DNA from: a virus
Virus record (IMG/VR): IMGVR_UViG_3300001282_000061
Coordinates: 1-25,801 of that record
Direction: 5' to 3' (one strand)
DNA length: 25,801 nt
Below are positions 1 to 5,720 of the stretch, in pieces (position 1 is the first letter of the stretch; each line of letters starts with the position of its first letter). Under the pieces are notes generated by a model, which did no database searches, was not told where the DNA came from, and worked only from the letters and a program-made list of their open reading frames with translations. A program made the translations under genes and the position numbers.

Positions 1-1859
1 TGGTATGTCAACAAACTTGATACTGTCGGTATTCCTACGCCATCCCAAAGTGCTGTTCCTGAATTGTATATCAAACGGTTGTTTACACCTACTGCACTTG
101 CAGCCACATCATCCAATGATGCCAAAGTTAATTTTGGTGCAAATGGTATGAATTTACTTGTACCACTATCCCACTTAAATGAGTTTCCGTTGGCAAGTCC
201 ACTATCATTTACATCTCCTAATAATCTGTAAGTGTTGTTTACATTCACCCATGCAGTTCCGTTCCATTTTATAATTTGTCCGTTTGCAACAGTTGTTATA
301 GTAACGTCTGTTAAGTCGTTTAATGTGCCTGCTGTTTGAAGTCTAAATTTAAAGGTTGTGGTTGCATTGTCATAATACAAAACCATATTGTCTGCAAGTC
401 CTGTATCGTCAACATCCGTTAAGTTAATTAAACTTGTACTTGATGTTCCTCTTACCCATCTGCTTGTTCCTGCACTCCAAAGCAATACTTGTCCGTTTGC
501 TGCTGCAATATTTCCGGTGTTTACATCAGACAAGTCATCTATACTTGCTGCTGCAATTGCTTGTTCTGCAAGGTTTGTTACAAATGCACCATTTATTTCA
601 ATATCAAAAGTGGTTGTATCTCCAACTGTGTTTGAGGAAATTGTTATTGAACCATCTGTTGAAATGATTAATATTGTGTTTCCACTTCCTCCAACATTCT
701 GACAACAACCTACTACTTGTTGAGGCGTTTGGTCATCACATGGCCCACAATCGTCACATCCACAACCACAATCTGCTGCAACTGCTTTAATAATTTCTAA
801 GTATTGTGCATAGTCATCTTTACCACATTTCATACCTACTGTGTATGCCATGTATGCTGCACTTGCTTGGTTAATAAACTTAGCCATTTCAAGTGCTTTG
901 TTTGGTGCTGATGTCAAATAAGCTGCATACTTTGTAGCCATATTTGTTAAGCAAGAATATACCTCACACAATCCTTGTGATGCGCTTACGGTAAATCTTT
1001 TTACACTTCTCAATTCATCAATTACTTCGATAATGCCATTGTTCAATTCTACATCTGCAATAAATACATTTACCCAAGTACCTGTCCAAATTGGAGTAAT
1101 ACTGAATGTTTGTAATGGACTAACCACATCTGCTTCTGGCACTAACATACCTGTTGGATAACTAACAGTATGTAATCTTACCACTGTTGAACCGCTTGGA
1201 TATGCAGTCAAATCTGTGATTGTCATTTCTGAACAACAATCGTCTGAGGTCCAATCTATGCAAACATCGGGTGATTGGTAAGTATAATTTTGAGTAAATC
1301 CTTTTGAGTAAATTACATCAACGGTGAAATTAAATTCAGCCAATGCAGTTAATGTTGGCAAAGTTTCGTTTACAACAATGGTTGTTAATCCTGTTGTTGC
1401 AGAATATGTTGCAGACACAATTGTTAATGAGGTTGTCCCTGCATCAATTATCTCCCATGCTGCTGCGGTGCCTGATACAACTTGACTTGCAATATCCCCA
1501 TTAACTGTAAAGGTTTTGGTGGCAATATTACTTGACACAACTAAGTGTGATTGTAACATATCCTCAATCTTTACTGTGTAAGTATAATTGTAGTTACCAT
1601 TTTTTACCAATGAGTTTTCTAAAGGTAATGTTCCTAAAGTTGCTGAATCGGTTGATGATGATATATCTATGTCTGGACTTCCATAGTTTACGTTATTGTA
1701 AAATTGTGAACCACTTGGGTCAACTGCCCTTAATAGTCCTAAGATATTACTATAAGTAACGTCTGAATAGTCAGTATTGTCTTTTAATCTAAAATCTTTT
1801 GGATTGTTAGTTAGGTCATATACTAAACCAATGTTAAGGTTTGATGCTGAAAATGCCAT
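1..1859 (-). CDS. Fibre-like structural protein, Cys-rich, 3' end outside window
   Basis: Open from an ATG at 1859 to the left edge, 619 codons with no stop; the C-terminus lies beyond the window. The start reads MAFSASNLNIGLVYDL. The composition is rich in Thr, Ser, Val and Asn, as in phage surface proteins. A Cys cluster CxCxCxxCxxC lies at residues 364-374, with a CC pair at 385-386. From about residue 440 there are five degenerate repeats, each carrying an (L)xDV core (Val at about 446, 483, 519, 550, 585) followed by a NGQxLxW..GT..W-like stretch; repeats of this style are common in phage tail-fibre and appendage proteins. It follows the lysis cassette and may have its own promoter. Role in host binding or virion surface is inferred; the exact virion position is unknown. 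Confidence 0.75.
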   Translation of the reverse strand, partial: MAFSASNLNIGLVYDLTNNPKDFRLKDNTDYSDVTYSNILGLLRAVDPSGSQFYNNVNYGSPDIDISSSTDSATLGTLPLENSLVKNGNYNYTYTVKIEDMLQSHLVVSSNIATKTFTVNGDIASQVVSGTAAAWEIIDAGTTSLTIVSATYSATTGLTTIVVNETLPTLTALAEFNFTVDVIYSKGFTQNYTYQSPDVCIDWTSDDCCSEMTITDLTAYPSGSTVVRLHTVSYPTGMLVPEADVVSPLQTFSITPIWTGTWVNVFIADVELNNGIIEVIDELRSVKRFTVSASQGLCEVYSCLTNMATKYAAYLTSAPNKALEMAKFINQASAAYMAYTVGMKCGKDDYAQYLEIIKAVAADCGCGCDDCGPCDDQTPQQVVGCCQNVGGSGNTILIISTDGSITISSNTVGDTTTFDIEINGAFVTNLAEQAIAAASIDDLSDVNTGNIAAANGQVLLWSAGTSRWVRGTSSTSLINLTDVDDTGLADNMVLYYDNATTTFKFRLQTAGTLNDLTDVTITTVANGQIIKWNGTAWVNVNNTYRLLGDVNDSGLANGNSFKWDSGTSKFIPFAPKLTLASLDDVAASAVGVNNRLIYNSGTALWDGVGIPTVSSLLTY

Positions 1860-1878
1860 TGTAATTGTTTATTGGTAG

Positions 1879-1886
1879 CAAATTTA
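1879..1886 (-). promoter_or_regulatory. Candidate -7 element for the fibre-like gene
   Basis: On the minus strand this reads TAAATTTG, an exact match to the Bacteroidota -7 element TAnnTTTG, 20 bases upstream of the ATG at 1859. No TTTG is found at the ideal 19-21 base distance, so it is supported by one element only. Confidence 0.35.
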
Positions 1887-1915
1887 AACAATAATACAAT
1901 AGGTTGTTTTTTGAA

Positions 1916-2002
1916 TTATTTTTTGTTAGTGAAGTAGATTCCAAATCCAATAATTGCAGCCAAGATAATTCCTGCATTAAATATTAACCATCCTACACTC
2001 AT
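1916..2002 (-). CDS. 28-aa single-pass membrane peptide at end of lysis cassette
   Basis: Start MSVGWLIFNAGIILAAIIGF; residues 4-23 form one hydrophobic helix, followed by a short polar and basic tail (YFTNKK). Its ATG overlaps the stop of the spanin-like gene (ATGA), the same arrangement used by other genes of this cassette, which is the main evidence that it is translated. It could be a second holin, pinholin or antiholin-like peptide, or a small membrane anchor. The position after holin, endolysin and spanin suggests a role in lysis, but the sequence alone does not show function. Confidence 0.55.
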   Translation of the reverse strand: MSVGWLIFNAGIILAAIIGFGIYFTNKK

Positions 2003-2481
2003 CGTTTCAAAAGTATAAATAATCCCAAACATAATAATATTCCAAATGTCATTCCATAAACAAATCTATTCCACCACTTATCTTCTGGACAATCTTTTAT
2101 AATGACTTGTGGATTGATTGTTTCTTTAACGATTGGCTTTCTAATGTGTGTTAATACTATTTTGCCATTTATTAATTCTGCTTTGACATTACATAAGCTA
2201 TCTACAAACAATATTGGTTCAGCTTTTATTATTGAAAGAATTTTATTTGCCCTACCTTTAGTATAGCAAGTATCTTTTAAACTCCATGCAAGAATACTAT
2301 CTACATCATAAACTACTTTGGTACTGCCTGTATCTCTTACTGCATGAATGGTATCTCTAATAGTGTCTGTTTTATTATACATAAAACCATTTGTTTTTAA
2401 CCAATTTATTTTTCTATTGGCTTTTTGTTGAACACTACATGATGTAAAAATTAATAGTGATAGTATTATAAGGTATTTCAT
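1999..2481 (-). CDS. Putative unimolecular spanin (lipoprotein plus C-terminal TM)
   Basis: 160 aa. Residues 1-15 form a lipoprotein signal: a hydrophobic run ending in FTSC, with Cys15 as the likely lipidated residue, a form typical of Bacteroidota. The middle is a soluble, charged stretch of about 120 residues. Residues about 140-158 are a strong transmembrane helix (GMTFGILLCLGLFILL) ending in a basic LKR. A lipobox at one end and a TM at the other is the diagnostic layout of unimolecular spanins such as T1 gp11, which link outer and inner membranes and fuse them in the last step of lysis of a Gram-negative host. The gene lies downstream of the endolysin and overlaps both neighbours by ATGA. 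The function call rests on topology and context, not on sequence similarity. Confidence 0.7.
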   Translation of the reverse strand: MKYLIILSLLIFTSCSVQQKANRKINWLKTNGFMYNKTDTIRDTIHAVRDTGSTKVVYDVDSILAWSLKDTCYTKGRANKILSIIKAEPILFVDSLCNVKAELINGKIVLTHIRKPIVKETINPQVIIKDCPEDKWWNRFVYGMTFGILLCLGLFILLKR

Positions 2482-2612
2482 TTTTTTGTTGCTTCTTCTT
2501 TAATATAAGCATCTACAAGTTTTTCAACTGATGTGCCTACAAAGTTTTTCCCATTGTCTTTGAAAAAATTAAAAAAGTTAATTAGGTCGTTTTTTCTTTC
2601 TTTTTTTGTCAT
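2478..2612 (-). CDS. 44-aa small protein in lysis cassette
   Basis: A lysine-rich 44-aa protein starting MTKKERKNDLINFFNFF. It starts inside the stop of the 27-aa ORF (ATGA) and its own TGA overlaps the ATG of the spanin-like gene, so it sits in a chain of translationally coupled genes. No signal peptide or membrane segment is seen. Function is unknown; the conserved linkage style is the reason to accept it as a gene. Confidence 0.55.
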   Translation of the reverse strand: MTKKERKNDLINFFNFFKDNGKNFVGTSVEKLVDAYIKEEATKK

Positions 2613-2692
2613 TTTTTAATAGCTTCTTGTGGCTCGGGTGTATTGTCGGTACTTCGTGTACCTTTTGGCGATATAACCCTCACCTTATCCAT
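2609..2692 (-). CDS. 27-aa small ORF between endolysin and spanin
   Basis: Starts MDKVRVISPKGTRSTDNTPE and ends with ATGA overlapping the next ORF. The ATG lies 2 bases after the endolysin stop. It is hydrophilic and proline-containing, with no motif. It may only keep ribosomes moving between endolysin and downstream genes, or it may be a real micro-protein. Support is from spacing and coupling alone. Confidence 0.4.
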   Translation of the reverse strand: MDKVRVISPKGTRSTDNTPEPQEAIKK

Positions 2693-2694
2693 TT

Positions 2695-3261
2695 CTAATT
2701 ATCCCAGTTGGTAGTGATTGCTTGGGTTATTCTTTTGGAAATTATATCAATGTTAGTAAAATACAAATTCATGTCTGCTTCGTTATCCATGAAACAAACT
2801 TCTATTAAAATGTTATGTCCAATAGGCCTCATCCAACCAAGTCTTTTTCTTGCGGTTTGATGTTCTCCTTTCACACCTCTATTCTTAAAACCTAATCCTG
2901 ATAATAAATCTACAATCTTTTTTGCAATGTCTGTTTCTTTTTTACTTGCACCTGTTGGAACAATTACTTCCACACCATTTGCAACTTTATTAAAAGCATT
3001 GAAGTGAATATCTATTAAGATACTATCCTTGTCTGACTTAAATACATTTTTGATCCAAGCAAGTGTTTCTACCAAGGCATTTTTATTTAAGTCCGTTTGG
3101 GCATGTATTCCAAACCTCTTTAAATCTTCTACAATTCTATCTCTCAATTCTAAGGTAAGTTCTCCCTCAGATTTTCCTTTTGAGAATGGCGTTGGTGGAA
3201 CACCTTTGTCTTTTGCCCCTGAACCTGCTGAATGTCCTGCCGATATAAATATTCTTTTCAT
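2695..3261 (-). CDS. Endolysin: N-acetylmuramoyl-L-alanine amidase (Amidase_3)
   Basis: 188 aa covering one Amidase_3 domain. It should cut the bond between N-acetylmuramic acid and L-alanine in peptidoglycan, releasing progeny phage. The zinc ligands of the family are visible: His10 in IFISAGH, Glu32 or Glu34 in the SEGELTLEL segment, and His86 in IDIHFNA. The catalytic Glu is Glu154 in ILIEVCFMDN. There is no signal peptide and no separate cell-wall-binding domain, so export should depend on the holin. Its ATG overlaps the stop of the preceding 44-aa ORF (TAATG), and holin, endolysin and spanin lie in order. Confidence 0.9.
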   Translation of the reverse strand: MKRIFISAGHSAGSGAKDKGVPPTPFSKGKSEGELTLELRDRIVEDLKRFGIHAQTDLNKNALVETLAWIKNVFKSDKDSILIDIHFNAFNKVANGVEVIVPTGASKKETDIAKKIVDLLSGLGFKNRGVKGEHQTARKRLGWMRPIGHNILIEVCFMDNEADMNLYFTNIDIISKRITQAITTNWDN

Positions 3262-3395
3262 TATCTTAATTCGTTTATAATGGTTTTAATGTCTTTAACT
3301 TTTGCTTTACCTCTATTCCAAAAAAATAAATGCCAATAGCTTTTATATAATTCTTGATGCAACATTTTTTTTATTAAAGCTCTTTTTCTTTTCAT
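3261..3395 (-). CDS. 44-aa basic protein between holin and endolysin
   Basis: Starts MKRKRALIKKMLHQELYKSY, then an aromatic WHLFFWNRG stretch and a basic C-terminus. Its ATG overlaps the holin stop (ATGA) and its TAA overlaps the endolysin ATG (TAATG), so it is tightly coupled on both sides. Very basic with no clear transmembrane helix. Function unknown; an antiholin or a lysis-timing protein is possible by position only. Confidence 0.6.
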   Translation of the reverse strand: MKRKRALIKKMLHQELYKSYWHLFFWNRGKAKVKDIKTIINELR

Positions 3396-3655
3396 TCTCT
3401 TATTCTGTCTGTGTTTTCTGGCTTAAAATCTTCAACACCTTTTTTCTTGCCATATCTTGTGTCTGAAGGATTTAAGGCATTGTAAATTACAGGCAATACT
3501 GATACCACCCCTGCACTTAATAATTTCTTTGCCATAGAAATATCAAATGTAAACATATCATGTCCTGATGACAATTCTGCCATATATACTGCAACAACTG
3601 TTGTTAAAAACACTTTTACATAGCTGCCTATTGCTGTGCTAAAAAATTCATTCAT
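3392..3655 (-). CDS. Holin, two transmembrane segments (r1t-holin-like)
   Basis: 87 aa. Two hydrophobic helices, at residues about 9-28 and 44-62, are separated by a short polar loop and followed by a charged tail. The NPSDTRYGKKKG stretch after TM2 resembles the NPxDxRYG signature seen in phage holins of the r1t group. A holin oligomerises in the inner membrane, sets lysis time and lets the endolysin out. It is the first gene of the lysis cassette, and a long stem-loop ends two bases before its ATG, which may hold back its translation. Confidence 0.75.
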   Translation of the reverse strand: MNEFFSTAIGSYVKVFLTTVVAVYMAELSSGHDMFTFDISMAKKLLSAGVVSVLPVIYNALNPSDTRYGKKKGVEDFKPENTDRIRE

Positions 3656-3657
3656 GT

Positions 3658-3702
3658 GACAAATGTAGGAAAATTTTGTTATAGTTGTTTTCCTACATTG
3701 TC
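3658..3702 (-). promoter_or_regulatory. Long stem-loop abutting the holin start codon
   Basis: Read on the minus strand, GACAATGTAGGAAAA (3702 to 3688) pairs with TTTTCCTACATTTGTC (3673 to 3658), giving 15 bp with one bulged base and a 14-base loop. The 5' arm contains the last codons and TAG stop of the KilA-N gene; the 3' arm ends 2 bases before the holin ATG. No T-run follows, so it is unlikely to be an intrinsic terminator. It should cover the holin ribosome-landing zone, and ribosomes finishing the KilA-N gene could open it. Confidence 0.65.
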
Positions 3703-4349
3703 TTTTTGTACATATCTGAAAATTCTGCTAACCTTTCGTGTCTTGTTTTTATCGGCTTACATTCGTTAATCATTGAGATATTTATTTTTTGCAGTTTATT
3801 CATTAACTCTAATTCTTGTTCGGTTGCTTCATTTCTTGTTTTAGTTTGTCCGCTACCAAATACAAGATAGTTTAAAAACCTTGCTTCTCTTTGGAAAATT
3901 AATGGGTCAGGATTTTTGCCATACCAATTATGGTAAGTTTCACTAATTGACTTACACATTTCTTTATAGTGGTCCCCTGCCTCATGTCTAAAGTCTATCA
4001 AGTTGTCATAAACCCATTTAATAACTTTTACTTCAAATTGTGGCGATAACCAAAAACAAAACTTAACAAACAAATATGGATTTAACCATGTTGACCCTCC
4101 TCTACCCCTTGTAGAATCTACTAACTTTAAATGGGCGGAATTGTCCCCATTTAAAATCTCTTGTTCCAATGCTTCCATAAAATTAATTGTGTTTTGATTT
4201 TCAAAAAAATCTTTAAACCTTTTTTTAGTATCGTAGGTTAAGTTAAAACTTTGTAAAACATCGGTTGCATTAAAATAGCCATCTTTTGTTCGTTGACTAA
4301 CTTTAGTACCGTTTAAATCTCTTTGCATAATTTGATTAGTTTTTAGCAT
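3693..4349 (-). CDS. KilA-N domain protein
   Basis: 218 aa from the ATG at 4349. A TTG 21 bases upstream would extend the frame, but it is part of the promoter -7 element, so it is rejected. The N-terminal half matches the KilA-N DNA-binding domain: GYFNATDVL at residues about 24-32, then a helical segment, then GRGGSTWLNPYL at about 82-93 followed by WLSPQFEVKVIKWV. The remainder is helical and charged. KilA-N proteins occur in phages and large DNA viruses as DNA-binding proteins or antirepressors; the target here is unknown. It has its own promoter and lies between the capsid genes and the lysis cassette, so its transcript probably also feeds the lysis genes. Confidence 0.85.
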   Translation of the reverse strand: MLKTNQIMQRDLNGTKVSQRTKDGYFNATDVLQSFNLTYDTKKRFKDFFENQNTINFMEALEQEILNGDNSAHLKLVDSTRGRGGSTWLNPYLFVKFCFWLSPQFEVKVIKWVYDNLIDFRHEAGDHYKEMCKSISETYHNWYGKNPDPLIFQREARFLNYLVFGSGQTKTRNEATEQELELMNKLQKINISMINECKPIKTRHERLAEFSDMYKKTM

Positions 4350-4367
4350 AATTATTTTAAATATGTG

Positions 4368-4398
4368 CAAATATAAAACTATTTTAACAAATTACAAA
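4368..4398 (-). promoter_or_regulatory. Bacteroidota-type promoter of the KilA-N/lysis unit
   Basis: On the minus strand: TTTG at 4398-4395, 19 bases, then TATATTTG at 4375-4368. Both elements match the Bacteroidota primary-sigma consensus (TTTG, 19-21 bases, TAnnTTTG) exactly. The ATG of the KilA-N gene is 18 bases downstream of the -7 element. Confidence 0.7.
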
Positions 4399-4429
4399 CT
4401 ATTATATTGAAATAAATCCTTTTTAAACT

Positions 4430-4457
4430 AAAAACCCCCTACAACGTCTGCAAGGGG
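4430..4457 (-). terminator. Intrinsic terminator at the end of the candidate ncRNA
   Basis: On the minus strand CCCC, one bulged T and TGCA pair with TGTA and GGGG around a GACGT loop, followed by G and TTTTT. It lies just upstream of the KilA-N promoter and so separates that unit from transcription coming from the right. Confidence 0.55.
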
Positions 4458-4587
4458 TAAATTAGGGTTTGCTATAACTTATATCAATCATGCAATTTGA
4501 TTAATTTTCGTTTGTGCAGTAAATGGCCAACAAGCTTCAGTAGATAGGCATTGCAGGCACTATTGTTTGGCTGGCTTAAACTAAATG
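4430..4587 (-). ncRNA. Candidate structured ncRNA with its own promoter and terminator
   Basis: A non-coding interval of about 155 bases lies between the promoter at 4591-4623 and the terminator at 4430-4457. No ORF longer than about 10 codons is present on the minus strand. Visible helices: GCCAAACAA (4571-4563) with TTGTTGGC (4533-4526), 8 bp with one bulged base; AATCA (4502-4498) with TGATT (4490-4486) around a 7-base loop; and the terminator hairpin. The 5' end is inferred from the promoter position. It could instead be only an untranslated stretch between two units; it does not look like a tRNA. Confidence 0.45.
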
Positions 4588-4590
4588 ATA

Positions 4591-4623
4591 CAAAGATAAT
4601 TAATTCCAACAAAAAAAGCCAAA
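4591..4623 (-). promoter_or_regulatory. Candidate promoter of the ncRNA
   Basis: On the minus strand TTTG at 4623-4620, 21 bases, then TATCTTTG at 4598-4591, an exact TAnnTTTG. The -33 element overlaps the stem of the preceding terminator. Spacing is at the upper end of the usual range. Confidence 0.45.
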
Positions 4624-4637
4624 CATTTCTGCTTGGC
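4611..4637 (-). terminator. Intrinsic terminator after the 327-aa gene
   Basis: On the minus strand GCCAA (4637-4633), a 10-base loop, TTGGC (4622-4618), then seven T. The gene ends at 4671, so this closes the capsid-adjacent transcription unit. The plus strand also has a T-rich tail after the stem, so it may work both ways. Confidence 0.7.
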
Positions 4638-4670
4638 AATTTTTGTTTTTACACACCATGAAAGGTATCT

Positions 4671-5654
4671 TTATGAAGGTTGTCCTTCTGTATCGTTCAT
4701 TATCTTGTACGCTGCAACTTTCTCCTTAATTACTTCCAACACTTCTTGGTTGTCTGAAACTAAGTAAGTCATAAACGCACCCAATGGATCATGTTCACGT
4801 TCTTTCCATTTAAAGATTGCCTTACCGCTATTCTTGCCATTCTCATCACACATGAAGAAACTTCTTGTTTTGGCATCTTGATTGATTATCCTTGCCTCTA
4901 ACGCTTCAATTACTTCATACTGTCTTTGAGGTTTGTGCATGCCTGTAATGGCAGTTCTTGAAGTCAATCTAATAAACTCATCTGCCTTAATAGGGTTGGT
5001 AGTGATTTGCTCAAGCAATAATCTCAATCCATCTAAATTATCTTCATCCACATATCCTTGGACATTTGGAATTAACATGTTTTTAGATGCTTCAATTAAT
5101 TGCTCGTCATTTAAACCACCTTCCTCAATTTCAGAAAACAATTTTACTTTGACCATTGCAGCAATTCTTTTTGCTTTTACTTTTTCTACGTTCTCGTTTA
5201 CTTTGTCCTCAATCACAAACCAAGCATTGTTGTTTTGCATGTTCTCAGGTTTATCAAAGTTTTGTGGTGAGAAGTGATAAAAGAAGAACGCTAAGTCCTT
5301 ATCCATTATTAATGCTCTGCCATTCTCTATTGGTAAACTTTGAACACCAAATTCTAATTCGCCTGTTTTTGGATTAGGTCTGCCGGGAGTAGAAGAATAT
5401 CTTACTTCCGCATTTTCCTTATTTACATAGGCGCTTACAACAAACTTTAAACCAAGTGACCTTGGCATTGCAAACTTACCGGGGTTATCTCTGTCGGGTT
5501 GTATCAAACCATCTCTATACTTGATAGTAATTGGCTTGATTAATTTTCCTGATTTGTCAATGTTGCGTTCAAACTTTGCGTCAAACTCATTCATTGCAGT
5601 TCTCAATTCTGGGATTGAGTTGATTTTTGCTAATTCGTTATTAATATATATCAT
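4671..5654 (-). CDS. Capsid-adjacent protein of unknown function, 327 aa
   Basis: Starts MIYINNELAKINSIPELRTA. The N-terminal half is beta-rich and contains PDRDNPGKFAMPRSLG and RPNPKTGELEFG stretches; the C-terminal half is more helical, with several charged heptad-like runs. No catalytic motif or membrane segment was recognised. It is the gene directly downstream of the major capsid protein, separated from it by a terminator that must be partly read through unless an unseen promoter exists. That position suggests a head or head-associated protein (decoration, head-tail joining), but this is inference only. Its leader contains ATTTTACACAA just before the ATG, shared with the scaffold gene leader. 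Confidence 0.75.
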   Translation of the reverse strand: MIYINNELAKINSIPELRTAMNEFDAKFERNIDKSGKLIKPITIKYRDGLIQPDRDNPGKFAMPRSLGLKFVVSAYVNKENAEVRYSSTPGRPNPKTGELEFGVQSLPIENGRALIMDKDLAFFFYHFSPQNFDKPENMQNNNAWFVIEDKVNENVEKVKAKRIAAMVKVKLFSEIEEGGLNDEQLIEASKNMLIPNVQGYVDEDNLDGLRLLLEQITTNPIKADEFIRLTSRTAITGMHKPQRQYEVIEALEARIINQDAKTRSFFMCDENGKNSGKAIFKWKEREHDPLGAFMTYLVSDNQEVLEVIKEKVAAYKIMNDTEGQPS

Positions 5655-5674
5655 GTTGTGTAAAATTTAAAATT

Positions 5675-5709
5675 AAAAAAACACATGGGGATTTGTTGTC
5701 CCCATGTGT
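5675..5709 (-). terminator. Strong intrinsic terminator after the major capsid gene
   Basis: On the minus strand ACACATGGGG (5709-5700), a 9-base loop, CCCCATGTGT (5690-5681), then a T-run. The 10-bp perfect stem begins 11 bases after the capsid stop. It should strengthen the 3' end of the capsid mRNA and reduce expression of the next gene. Confidence 0.85.
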
Positions 5710-5720
5710 CAATAGTTTGT

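Noticed and set aside
388-702. Plus-strand open frame of 104 codons
   Set aside because: It lies opposite the fibre-like gene, whose minus-strand frame is open for 619 codons with a repeat pattern; the plus frame has a low-complexity Leu/Val/Pro look typical of an antisense shadow.
4350-4370. TTG start that would lengthen the KilA-N protein by seven residues
   Set aside because: The TTG is the end of the promoter element TATATTTG, so it would be upstream of or at the transcription start.
4430-4600. tRNA gene in the gap between the capsid and KilA-N units
   Set aside because: No cloverleaf, no TTC-loop or anticodon arm; helices found do not match tRNA spacing.
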